The position numbers and the translations under genes are program-made. The notes beneath the pieces were generated by a model. The model searched no databases. It was not told the DNA's origin and was given only the letters and a program-made list of their open reading frames with translations. From assembly GCF_001656295.1 (NCBI RefSeq), contig NZ_LXHE01000002.1:124001-188000 (forward strand): a stretch of DNA of 64,000 nucleotides, read 5' to 3'. This stretch comes from Moraxella catarrhalis. GTDB taxonomy: Bacteria; Pseudomonadota; Gammaproteobacteria; Pseudomonadales; Moraxellaceae. Positions 41,298 through 50,366 of the stretch are shown piece after piece (the stretch's first letter is position 1; each line of letters opens with the position of its first letter).

Positions 41298-43712
41298 ATG
41301 ATAAAAAAACCGCTTGCCTGTGCCATATTGGCAACTTTTTCAATGCCAGTGCTGGCAGAGGCGAATTTAAAGGATAAGCCAACCGTCATTTTAGATGGTG
41401 TTTTGATCACCTCTTTAACTGACCAAAATACAGCGTTTGGCGTTAATCATTCAAAAACAGTCAGCAGCATCACAGTTTCAAAAGAGCAACTACAACAACG
41501 AGCAACCACCCTAGGCGATGCTTTGGCAGGCGAGCTTGGTGTTCATTCTAACCATTTTGGTGGCGGTGCATCAGCCCCCATCATTCGTGGACAAGAAGGA
41601 AAACGCCTGAAAATACTACAAAACGGTTCAGAGGTTGTGGACATGTCTGGGTTATCGCCAGACCATGCCATAGCGGTGGATACCACACTGGCAAAACAGG
41701 TGGAGATTGTGCGAGGCTCTGGTGCATTGTTGTACGCCTCTGGCAACTCAGCAGGCGTGGTCAATGTCGTTGATGACAAAATACCCAGCAAATTGCCCAG
41801 CAAATTACAAGGTGATTTGGCGGTGCGTCTTAGCAGTGCCAACCGTGAAAAATTAATCACCGCCAGTGCCGAAGCTCCACTGGGAGAACATGTGGCGGTG
41901 CGTGTTGCAGGGCTGTCCAAACAAGCAGCAGACTATAAAACGCCACGCTTTGACCGCCATGTCTTTAACGAAGAATCTGAATACGATGACACTCAGCCAG
42001 AATTCATCTATAAAGACACCTTAAAGCATCTGCCAGACAGCCATGCCAAATCACAAGCAGGAACGCTTGGCGTATCATGGATTGGCAATCAAGGCTTTTT
42101 GGGGGCATCGGTGAGCTTACGCCGAGACAAATATGGCCTGCCCAACCATTCACATGAATATGAAGAATGTAGCGTACATGGCATTTCTCAGTCTGCCTTA
42201 CAATACAAGCCATATTTGCGTTTGTATCCTTTTTTGATGGAAAATGATGACTTAGAGTTTGACAATGCAGGGCTTGAATGCCATACACATGATGACCATG
42301 CTCATGACCACGACCACGAGCATGGCAAACCGTGGATTGATTTGAAAATGAAGCGTTATGATGTGCAAGGGCAAATCAATGCACCGTTTGCTGGCATTGA
42401 TAAAATCCGAGCCAGCATGGGCAAAGCGGATTATCATCATGATGAGATAGATGGGGGTGAGAAGACCAGCTTTTTTGACAATCAAGCCAATGTGTGGCGT
42501 CTGGAAGCCTCACATACCCCCATTCATACGCCGATGGGCAAGTTTAGCGGGGTGTTTGGGATAGGTTATCTCACCTCAAAAAACAGCGGACTTGTGCCAC
42601 CTCGCTATGAAGATGGCAATAAACAAGACACCCAAAACATCTTACATAATAATAAAACCAAGACAGGCAGTGTGTTTTGGTTTGAAGAATACAAGCCCAA
42701 TGACAAGCTGACAGTTGATGCCGCCGCTCGCATTGAGAAACAAACCATCACCATGGATTATGACAAAGACGCCATTTATCAGAGCTTAAACTTAGGTTTG
42801 GCAACCGCTCATGAACCAGACATACGCTTTAAACGATTGCTTGACAGCGGTACTCTAAACCCCCAAAAACAAACCGCACGCTCGTATGCTGTTGGGACGC
42901 ATTTACAATTAACGCCCAAACATAAATTATCGCTGAATCTGTCGCATCAAGAACGCCTGCCAAATGCTCAGGAATTGTATGCTCACGGCATGCACCTTGC
43001 CACCAACTCGTTTGAAATTGGTAACCGCTTTTTAAACAAAGAAAAATCCAACAACATTGATTTGGGGCTGACATTTCAAGGTGATAAATGGGATTACCGT
43101 CTTGGTGGCTATCATTATGATTTTGATAACTATGTGTTTTTACAAACATTGTCGCAGTATAAGCAAGGTTTGCGTGGCATGCGTCATGATAAAGACTTAA
43201 AAACCGCACGCTATGAACAAGCGGCGGCAAAATTCTATGGATTTGATGCCAACATCGGTTATCAGATTAATGATGTGTATCATGTGGCGTTATTTGGTGA
43301 TTATATTCGTGGCAAACTCACCAATTTGCCTGACAAACAAGGCAGAACCGATGCGAATGGCAACCGTCCTCTCATCAAACAGCCAGACAGTCATACGCCA
43401 AGACTGCCACCAAAACGCCTTGGCATGAAATTAACCGCCAATGTTAATGCAAATTGGTCAGGGTCTTTGGAATATCGCCATACCTTCAAACAAGATAAAT
43501 TGGCGAATTTTGAACGCCCAACCCCAGCTCATAACTTGGTGAATTTGGGGCTTAACTATCAGCACAAGCCAAGTGATAAGCCAGGCTCGGTTCAGGTATT
43601 TTTTAATGCCAATAATCTATTAAACGATAAAGTCTTTGCTCACGAGACATTTTTCCCAGACATGCCACAAATGGGGCGAAACTTTATGCTCGGGGCAAAT
43701 TTCAAATTTTGA
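41298..43712 (+). CDS. znuD: ZnuD-like TonB-dependent zinc receptor
   Basis: 804-residue outer-membrane receptor. Signal peptide ends LAEA near residue 22. Plug domain runs from about 45 to 155 with QRATTLGDALAGELGVHSNH and PIIRGQEGKRLKILQNG, then a 22-strand barrel ending in Phe (MLGANFKF). A His/Asp-rich loop (about residues 328-343, HTHDDHAHDHDHEHGK) is the hallmark of the zinc-piracy receptor ZnuD and suits metal capture. The Zur-like operator fits induction by zinc shortage. Haem has also been proposed as a ZnuD ligand in Neisseria. A degraded paralogue lies 1 kb downstream. Confidence 0.88.
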   Translation: MIKKPLACAILATFSMPVLAEANLKDKPTVILDGVLITSLTDQNTAFGVNHSKTVSSITVSKEQLQQRATTLGDALAGELGVHSNHFGGGASAPIIRGQEGKRLKILQNGSEVVDMSGLSPDHAIAVDTTLAKQVEIVRGSGALLYASGNSAGVVNVVDDKIPSKLPSKLQGDLAVRLSSANREKLITASAEAPLGEHVAVRVAGLSKQAADYKTPRFDRHVFNEESEYDDTQPEFIYKDTLKHLPDSHAKSQAGTLGVSWIGNQGFLGASVSLRRDKYGLPNHSHEYEECSVHGISQSALQYKPYLRLYPFLMENDDLEFDNAGLECHTHDDHAHDHDHEHGKPWIDLKMKRYDVQGQINAPFAGIDKIRASMGKADYHHDEIDGGEKTSFFDNQANVWRLEASHTPIHTPMGKFSGVFGIGYLTSKNSGLVPPRYEDGNKQDTQNILHNNKTKTGSVFWFEEYKPNDKLTVDAAARIEKQTITMDYDKDAIYQSLNLGLATAHEPDIRFKRLLDSGTLNPQKQTARSYAVGTHLQLTPKHKLSLNLSHQERLPNAQELYAHGMHLATNSFEIGNRFLNKEKSNNIDLGLTFQGDKWDYRLGGYHYDFDNYVFLQTLSQYKQGLRGMRHDKDLKTARYEQAAAKFYGFDANIGYQINDVYHVALFGDYIRGKLTNLPDKQGRTDANGNRPLIKQPDSHTPRLPPKRLGMKLTANVNANWSGSLEYRHTFKQDKLANFERPTPAHNLVNLGLNYQHKPSDKPGSVQVFFNANNLLNDKVFAHETFFPDMPQMGRNFMLGANFKF

Positions 43713-44016
43713 CAAATCATTTAACTAAAAGCAATCAATATATGCTTGTACTAAACTATTATATTGATTAAATGTGATATTCATTAAAAATCTGCATTCA
43801 CAATTAAGGAATTTGGGTGCAGATTTTTATATGGATGGTTACAGGCGGATAAATACTAAAATCATAAGACCAATTCGTATTATGTTTAAAAAATATACCC
43901 AATAAAGCAGTAATTTTTGTTAAGATGATACAAACGACCCTAATAGATAGTGTCTTGATAGATGGTGTATCATAGCGGTCGTGTCAACTTTATACATTTA
44001 GACTATAGGTACTATC
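43713..44016 (+). terminator. znuD terminator (43786-43829) and gap
   Basis: AAAAATCTGCA (43786-43796) / TGCAGATTTTT (43818-43828) forms the znuD terminator. The rest of this 304-base gap has no gene. It contains interleaved inverted repeats (TGATACA 43926-43932 with TGTATCA 43966-43972; ACGACC 43934-43939 with GGTCGT 43977-43982) just ahead of the next gene, which would fold as a pseudoknot if transcribed. Confidence 0.65.
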
Positions 44017-44373
44017 ATGTCCGACTTTCACACTTCCCATCAGCATCTTGACATACTTGGCAGACTCATTGAAATGCAAAAGCTGAATGATGATATTCAA
44101 GCGTTGACACAACAACTTAAAAATACACTCAAGCAAATACAAAAATTGCAAGATAAACATGCCAAACTTGATGAATTTTATCAAAAAGAATGCCAAAGTC
44201 TTTGTACCGCTTACCAAAATGGTAGTATCAGTGAGCAAGATTTGGATTATGTGAACAAAAAAGCACAGACCAAAGGTTATTCTATTTTAAGTGAAGATGG
44301 TATTTGGAATGTATTGATTGATGCTGAACAAACTCAAGTGGCATTAATTAAGCAATTGGTTCGGTCGTTATAA
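44017..44373 (+). CDS. Coiled-coil protein of unknown function
   Basis: 118 residues, not recognised. Residues about 10-60 form a heptad-rich coiled coil (LNDDIQALTQQLKNTLKQIQ). This is followed by ECQSLCTAYQNGSISEQDLD with two Cys, and a C-terminal helix. It has no signal or membrane segment. ATG 44017 lacks a strong Shine-Dalgarno. Composition (Gln/Lys-rich) is like phage or plasmid accessory proteins, but there is no mobile context. It could be a real small gene or a relic beside the deletion scar. Confidence 0.55.
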   Translation: MSDFHTSHQHLDILGRLIEMQKLNDDIQALTQQLKNTLKQIQKLQDKHAKLDEFYQKECQSLCTAYQNGSISEQDLDYVNKKAQTKGYSILSEDGIWNVLIDAEQTQVALIKQLVRSL

Positions 44374-44390
44374 AGATAGTTGTCTTGTTA

Positions 44391-44416
44391 AAAAAGCGGA
44401 TAAATCTCCGCTTTTG
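44391..44416. terminator. Bidirectional terminator between the coiled-coil gene and the queH remnant
   Basis: AAAAGCGGA / TCCGCTTTT stem (44392-44415) with an A-run on the left, abutting the queH stop codon. Confidence 0.82.
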
Positions 44417-44782
44417 TCATTCTTCATCATCACCATAATACTTAACCCCAATCTTAATGGGTTCTCGTCCTTGGCTACGGCGAAAATTATTGGTATCACG
44501 CAGTGAGTAAGCACAGCCACAGTATTCTTGTTGATAAAAATGCTCTCGTTTGCTAATCTCAATCATGCGATTACTGCCACCGCCTTTACGCCAGTTAAAA
44601 TCCCAATATTCAAGGTCATCATAAGGGGCAGCGGCACGATGACCACAGTCATTGATTTGTGCCATGTTCTTCCAGCGTGAGATGCCCAAAGAACTGGTTA
44701 TCACAGGAAAACCATTTTCATGGGCGTATAGGGCAGTGCGTTCAAACCGCATGTCAAAGCACATGGTACAGCGTCTGCCACG
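44417..44782 (-). pseudogene. queH: 5'-truncated queH (epoxyqueuosine reductase)
   Basis: The C-terminal 120 or so residues of QueH (DUF208), the iron-sulfur enzyme that reduces epoxyqueuosine to queuosine in tRNA. Well-conserved family blocks remain: [48 protein letters not shown] and [20 protein letters not shown]. The N-terminal part, with the CC-x-x-C cluster motif, is missing. Homology stops at about 44782, where the sequence becomes the opposite-strand receptor pseudogene. The remaining frame extends to an ATG at 44818 only by chance. It has no promoter of its own. Confidence 0.88.
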
Positions 44783-47279
44783 CTTGGTAATGCTTTGGCA
44801 AATGAGATGGGTGTGCACAGCAATCCTTTTGATGGCGGTTCATCAGCGCCTGTGGTACGTGGACAAGAGAGAGTTCGCCTGAAGATTTTACAAAATGGCA
44901 CAGATGTCATCGATGTGTCTTCTATGTCGCCTGATCATGTGGTGGCAGCCGATACGCTTTTGGCTGAGCGAGTGGAGCTGGTGCGTGGCGCGAATACGCT
45001 ACTCTATAGCACTGCATCGCCTGCTGGAGTGATCAATATGGTTGATGGTCGTATTCCTGAGCGTATGCCTGAAGGGACTATCCATGAAAATATGGAAGGC
45101 GAGGCGATTTTACGATACAACACAAACAGTAACGAAAAAGTCGCTACCGCTGGCGTTACCTTTGGTGTGGGTGAGAATATCGCGGTGAGGGTCGAGGGCT
45201 TGAGCCGTAATGCTGATGAGTATAAAGTGCCACATTTTCAAGCCGATAAAGTGCTAGATTATTTACCAGGCAGTGAAAATAAATCTACCGTTGGTATGGT
45301 GGGCGTGTCTTATATTGGCGACAAAGGTTTTATTGGCGCATCTTATAGCCGCCGTAAAGATCGCTACGGCATTCCAGGTCATATCCACTGTGACAGTAAG
45401 CGTGAGCACTTTATTAAATGGCATGATCTTTCAAAATCCAATTATTATCTGCCCATCTATCCACATTTGATGGAAGATGAGGATATTTATGACAATCCAC
45501 ATACGCATTGCAGCCATGATCATGAAGATCATGTGGGTGAGCACAATCCAACAGGCGTCCCTGTGAACCATGAGCACCATTCGCCTTGGATCGCTACGAT
45601 ATTCGCGGCGAGCTGCGCCAGCCGATCGCAGGCTTGGATAAGGTCAAATTAAGCCTGACTTATGCTGACTATTATCATGATGAAAAAGACGCAGGCAACG
45701 AGCAAACCTTAGATAATTTTAAGCCATCTGAACGACAGACGACGGTGGAACGAGGCTATGCTAGCTCCATTTTTACCAAAAAAGGATTTAATAGCCGCTT
45801 GGAGTTTTATCACACATCGACCGAGCGCTTATCGGGTATGATTGGTGTGCAGTACCAAGATCAAAAATCTAGCGCAGGTGAAGCATATCTACCAAGCTAT
45901 TTTGAGTCAGAAGAAGAGTGGCAAAAAGCCCAAAGCCAAAATATCAACCAATATCGCCCATATTTATTGGTGCCTAATACCAATAAAAGTTTCAGCGTAT
46001 TTGGGCTTGAGCAGTTTAAATTGGATAATTTAACCTTTGAGGTGGTGGCGCGCTACGAAAAACAAAAAACACCGATTGATTATGAGCAGCATTTGCTTGA
46101 TCATGCTTTGGAGTATTTTTTGAGTAAAGCGCATGTCAAAGCGCCTGATCATCCTGATTTGAGCACTTATAAGCAAAGTGCTGCATCTTATGTAGGGCCG
46201 GCGCTGTGGGACATTACGCCTGAGTATCGTTTGTCGTTTACTTATTCGCATAATGAGCGCATCCCATCACCGATGGAGCTGTATTATCAAGGTGGTCACT
46301 TGGTGACCAGCTCATTTGAGCACGGTAATAAAAATCTCACCAAAGAAAAATCAGACAACTATGAGATTGGGCTGACTCATACAGGGGATAAACTGAGCTA
46401 CAAAGGCAGTGCTTATTATAGCGATTTTGATAATTATATTTTTAATGAAAATATCGCCAAAGAAGGCAATCTTTATATGCGCCGCTATAATCAAACCACT
46501 GCTAAGTTTTATGGCTTAGAAGGTGAGGTGACTTATCAGCCGAATATGAATCACAGTATCACGCTCTTTGGCGATATGGTGCGTGGCAAAATCGGCGCTT
46601 TACCAGATGTTAAAGGCAGACTCATGCACGCTGGCAGAAAATGGGGGTATTTTGACGATGACATCAAAGAGCTGACAGTGAATGAATATGGTAACTATGA
46701 CGATACCAGTGATTTGACCTGCAGCTCAAAAACGCCTGAAGAATGGGGGCAGATTAATGAATCCAATGATTGTAGTACAACCATCAATGTCTATAAAAAT
46801 GGCAAAACCATCGCTGGAGAGAAAGATTACGACCGCTTGGCTCGCCATGCGACCAATGCACCGCGCGTACCACCGAGCCGCCTAGGATTGCGCTGGCAAG
46901 GCTATTTTGGTGATAATTGGTCAGCCAATGCTGAGTTTAGCCATGTGTTTTCACAAAATAAAGTAACCACCTCAACCATCGCTATCAAGCCTAAATTCAG
47001 ACGCCCAGAAGGCTGTGAGCGCATCGACAGCGACTGTGTGGTGAGCAAAAATAAGCCTTTGACCATCAGCCGCGTTATGTGGTAGAAAATAAAACCACAG
47101 GCTATAATTTGCTCAATCTTGGCGTGGATTATAATAATGTGTATAAAAATATGGATTATATGCTGTCTTTGCGCGCCAATAACTTGCTTGATGAGCAAAT
47201 CTATGTCCATAACTCATTCTTACCATTTGTGCTGCAAATGGGGCGTAATGTGACCTTGGGACTGACGACGAAGTTCTGA
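44771..47279 (+). pseudogene. Truncated, frameshifted second ZnuD-like receptor
   Basis: Homologous to the intact receptor at 41298-43712 from its plug ([18 protein letters not shown] matches TTLGDALAGELGVHSNHF) to the terminal FTL-type strand. Signal peptide and first plug residues are gone, deleted together with the start of queH. Two frameshifts follow, at about 45590 (after HHSPW) and about 47065 (before YVVENKTTGY). The His-rich loop (HTHCSHDHEDHVGEHN, about 45500-45550) is preserved. Internal GTG or TTG starts would not give an exported protein. Divergence from the intact copy is high, so this is an old paralogue rather than a fresh duplication. Confidence 0.88.
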
Positions 47280-47301
47280 TTTGATTGAGTTTGATAAATA
47301 A

Positions 47302-47335
47302 AAATCACCCTAAGATTACCTTAGGGTGATTTTAT
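47302..47335 (+). terminator. Intrinsic terminator after the receptor pseudogene
   Basis: Perfect 13-base stem AAATCACCCTAAG / CTTAGGGTGATTT. Confidence 0.85.
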
Positions 47336-47365
47336 TCAAATGCATGAATCATTCAGACAAACAAG

Positions 47366-47408
47366 AAAAAGCCCTTACTGATTTGATATCAAACCAATAA
47401 GGGCTTTT
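47366..47408 (-). terminator. Intrinsic terminator of the tRNA-Lys/Asn cluster
   Basis: AAAAGCCCTTACTG / CAATAAGGGCTTTT stem with one mismatch, with a T-run on the minus strand. Confidence 0.85.
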
Positions 47409-47414
47409 AAAATA

Positions 47415-47490
47415 TGGCTCCCCAACCTGGGCTCGAACCAGGGACACACGGATTAACAGTCCGATGCTCTACCGACTGAGCTATTGGGGA
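47415..47490 (-). tRNA. tRNA-Asn (anticodon GTT)
   Basis: 76-base cloverleaf with encoded CCA. The anticodon stem-loop CGGACTGTTAATCCG gives GTT; acceptor TCCCCAA/TTGGGGA. A GUN anticodon is a queuosine target of the tgt enzyme encoded at 60.7 kb. Confidence 0.97.
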
Positions 47491-47494
47491 ATGA

Positions 47495-47570
47495 TGGTGG
47501 GTCGTGCAGGATTCGAACCTGCGACCAATTGATTAAAAGTCAACTGCTCTACCAACTGAGCTAACGACCC
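47495..47570 (-). tRNA. tRNA-Lys (anticodon TTT), copy 1
   Basis: 76-base cloverleaf with encoded CCA; anticodon loop CTTTTAA. Identical to the copy at 47591-47666 and only four bases from tRNA-Asn, so the three are one transcript. Confidence 0.97.
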
Positions 47571-47590
47571 TTAGCGAGTACTAGAATCAA

Positions 47591-47666
47591 TGGTGGGTCG
47601 TGCAGGATTCGAACCTGCGACCAATTGATTAAAAGTCAACTGCTCTACCAACTGAGCTAACGACCC
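47591..47666 (-). tRNA. tRNA-Lys (anticodon TTT), copy 2
   Basis: Identical over 76 bases to the other tRNA-Lys. The first gene of the transcript Lys-Lys-Asn. The duplication is recent or kept identical by gene conversion. Confidence 0.97.
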
Positions 47667-47810
47667 ATTTATCTAGTCGGATACGGTATTCCATATCGCT
47701 AACGTGGTGCATATTATACGCAAAAATTTTTTGATTGCAAGTGTTTATTTTCAAAAAATGTCAAAAAAATGAAAATTTGGCTAAAATCTCAATTTTTGCC
47801 TTGAGTGCTA

Positions 47811-47836
47811 AAAAAATCCCAAGCAAAAGCTTGGGA
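47811..47836 (-). terminator. Intrinsic terminator of the mliC pseudogene
   Basis: TCCCAAGC-AAAA-GCTTGGGA stem (47817-47836) followed by a T-run on the minus strand. Confidence 0.85.
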
Positions 47837-47850
47837 GGGTGGTCAGCTAA

Positions 47851-48222
47851 TTAAAGTGCTTCACACGAGACACCGATGGATGCGCCCGCAGCGTCGATGA
47901 ATGTAAAGTAAGCAGTGCTTGCTTTTTAGTGCCATTCGCCGCCGTGACCAAAGAAACCTTCGGTGTTCACATAGCGTTCGCCTGAAGCGGAAGGTGTGTG
48001 ATTGAGAATGGCGGTCGCATTTTGGTGACTGATGATGGTCAGATGTCTTCTGCTTGTGCCTGCTGGGCTGACTGCGACACTGATGCCATTTTCGCACTCA
48101 AATCGCTGAGTTTTAGTAGGTTTGTCGTTGGGTGTGGTGGGTGCGGATGTTTTGTTGTCGGTAGCTTGTCAGCCAGCAAGTACAGCCACTGCGCAAATAC
48201 AGGCAATTAGTGAGTTTTTCAT
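47851..48222 (-). pseudogene. MliC-like lysozyme-inhibitor lipoprotein, two in-frame stops
   Basis: Reading from ATG 48222, which has a strong AAGGAG, gives MKNSLIACICAVAVLAG, then TGA exactly where the lipobox Cys (LAGC) belongs. The frame then continues without shift: QATDNKTSAPTTP, RFECENGISVAV, SASGERYVNTEGFFGHGGEWH, a second in-frame TAA where a Gln codon would fit, then KASTAYFTFIDAAGASIGVS and CEAL. The pair of Cys and the ASGERYV block are those of the MliC/PliC family, periplasmic inhibitors of C-type lysozyme. Signal, body and terminator are all kept, so inactivation is recent. Total 123 codons. Confidence 0.8.
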
Positions 48223-48365
48223 AATAATCTCCTTGGAAAAACGATAATATAAGCATTCATCACAATGCCTGATTTGAGTATTTTAGTATAGCATAGCATT
48301 TTTAGTATCGCTATGGCGTCTTAGGTGATGGATCTGGGGTGAGCCAAAACGACTATTTTTAGATA

Positions 48366-50357
48366 TTAAGTATGGCGATTTAGAGCATCGACAGGATTTA
48401 GGCGTGCTGCATTTTGCGCGGGTAAAAACCCAAAAATCACCCCAATCATCATTGAGCAGACTAAGGCGGCAGCGATTGATAAAGGCGAATAGATGACCTG
48501 AAAATTCTCGCCGCCAAAGCGATTGATCGCGCTGCCGATAGCATAGGCTAAGCCCACGCCAAGTAAGCCGCCGAGAATACACACCAAGACAGCCTCGATC
48601 AAAAACTGCTGTAAAATATCACTTTGGCGTGCGCCGACTGCCATTCTTACGCCAATTTCGCTCGTGCGCTCTGTGACTGATACGAGCATGATATTCATCA
48701 CACCGATGCCGCCGACCACCAAGGAGATGATGGCAATTGATGAGATGAGTAAGGTCATCGTGCTGGTCGTGGACTCGACCGTTTGGCGGATTGAGTCGGT
48801 ATTCATGATGCTAAAATCATCTGTCCCATGCCGTGCTTCGACGAGGTCGCTGATGGCAGTTTCTGCGACAGCCGATGGCGTGTCTTCATCGATGAGTACC
48901 ACAAACCGATCAATGTAGCTTGTGCCCAATATCCGATGCATGACGGTGGTATGGGGCATGTACAGCTGAGGGGTATTGGTTTGGCGACCAAAGCTTGTGC
49001 TCTTTTTGGATAAGACGCCAATGACTTGACCGGGCACATTACCCACCAAGATGACTTCACCGATGGGATTGCCTTCGCCATTAAAAAACGCTTGATAGGC
49101 GTTGTGATCCAAAATAATGTCTTGGGTAAGATTTTGGACATGATGATCACCAAAACCTTGCCCAAGCATCAGTTTTTCACCTGTGACTTCAAGATAATTT
49201 TGACCGACGCCATTGATGCTTGCATTGGTCTCGATGTCTTTATATCGAGCGATGACCGAGCTGTCAACCTGAGGGCTGACACTTTTGGTGTAGGGCTGTG
49301 CGGCGACAGCATCTGCATCGGCGGTGGTGAGATTATCATACCCAAAACGCCGCCTTGGATCCCCAAACGGGTAGCCGTCATTGACCGTGATGGTATTTGT
49401 ACCCAGTTGATTGATATCAGCTAGGATTTTTTGCTGTGATCCTTGACCCAATCCAACGATCGAGACGACAGAGGCGATGCCAATGATGATCCCAAGCATG
49501 GTCAATAAGGTGCGCATTTTATGGGCTTTTAATGCGTTTATGGACATTTTGAACGCTTCTTTTAGGCGATCAAAAACGCCTAGTAATGCGCCAGAAGTTT
49601 GGGGATGCTCAGAGGCGCTGCTATGTAAGGCTCGTTGGCGATCGGCATTGGATGTGTAGTGATCATTGATCACTTGACCATCTTTAAGCTCGATGACGCG
49701 GTCGGCTTGCTGGGCTAAGCTTGGGTCGTGCGTTACCATGATGATGGTATGACCTGCTTCTTTGAGCCTGTGCAAGATAGTCATCACATCAATGCCTGAG
49801 GCGCTGTCTAGCGCGCCTGTCGGCTCATCAGCTAAGATGATATCACCGCCATTCATGAGCGCTCGAGCGATTGACACGCGCTGCTGCTGACCGCCTGACA
49901 GCTGGCTGGGTCGATGATGTGCTTTATCGCCCAAGCCTAAAGCGGTCAGTAGCTCTAAGGCTCGCTGCCGACGCTTGGCGGTCTCCATGCCAGCATAGAC
50001 GGCAGGCACGGTGACATTATCTTGAGCGCTGATATCGCCAAGCAGATGATAGCGCTGAAAAATAAAGCCAAAGTGTTCGCGGCGTAATTTGGCAAGCGCT
50101 TCAGAGTCTAAATCGTTTACCGAGCGACCATAAATAAAATATTCGCCCCCACTTGCTTGATCTAGGCAGCCCAAAATATTCATCAAAGTGGATTTGCCTG
50201 AGCCAGATTGTCCAATGATAGCGACCATCTCACCTTTATAAAGTGTCAAGGTGATGCCATGCAAAATGCGTATCGAGGTCTCCCCTGCCGGAAAATCACG
50301 AACCAGATCCTTGATCTCAATCAGCGGTGTCTTGGGCGGTGATGCTGGTATTGTCAT
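48366..50357 (-). CDS. macB: MacB, ABC efflux transporter
   Basis: 663-residue homodimeric exporter subunit acting with MacA and an outer-membrane TolC-type channel. N-terminal ATPase: GQSGSGKSTLMNILG near residue 50, signature LSGGQQQRVSIARAL, Walker B DIILADEPTGALDS. Then a membrane segment near 285, a large periplasmic domain and three C-terminal helices of the FtsX type. Substrates in other bacteria include macrolides, enterotoxin and lipopeptides. Nine bases after macA on the same strand. No TolC gene is nearby. Confidence 0.94.
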   Translation of the reverse strand: MTIPASPPKTPLIEIKDLVRDFPAGETSIRILHGITLTLYKGEMVAIIGQSGSGKSTLMNILGCLDQASGGEYFIYGRSVNDLDSEALAKLRREHFGFIFQRYHLLGDISAQDNVTVPAVYAGMETAKRRQRALELLTALGLGDKAHHRPSQLSGGQQQRVSIARALMNGGDIILADEPTGALDSASGIDVMTILHRLKEAGHTIIMVTHDPSLAQQADRVIELKDGQVINDHYTSNADRQRALHSSASEHPQTSGALLGVFDRLKEAFKMSINALKAHKMRTLLTMLGIIIGIASVVSIVGLGQGSQQKILADINQLGTNTITVNDGYPFGDPRRRFGYDNLTTADADAVAAQPYTKSVSPQVDSSVIARYKDIETNASINGVGQNYLEVTGEKLMLGQGFGDHHVQNLTQDIILDHNAYQAFFNGEGNPIGEVILVGNVPGQVIGVLSKKSTSFGRQTNTPQLYMPHTTVMHRILGTSYIDRFVVLIDEDTPSAVAETAISDLVEARHGTDDFSIMNTDSIRQTVESTTSTMTLLISSIAIISLVVGGIGVMNIMLVSVTERTSEIGVRMAVGARQSDILQQFLIEAVLVCILGGLLGVGLAYAIGSAINRFGGENFQVIYSPLSIAAALVCSMMIGVIFGFLPAQNAARLNPVDALNRHT

Positions 50358-50366
50358 CGGTTGTCC

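Noticed and set aside
44818-45652. Functional receptor from an internal start after the scar
   Set aside because: It would lack a signal peptide and runs into a frameshift at about 45590.
47495-47666. Tandem repeat as an attachment site or CRISPR
   Set aside because: The repeats are two complete tRNA-Lys genes; there is no integrase or duplicated tRNA 3' end with an island.
47851-48222. UGA at the lipobox read as selenocysteine or Cys
   Set aside because: There is no SECIS-like hairpin evident directly after it, and a second in-frame TAA downstream points to plain decay.
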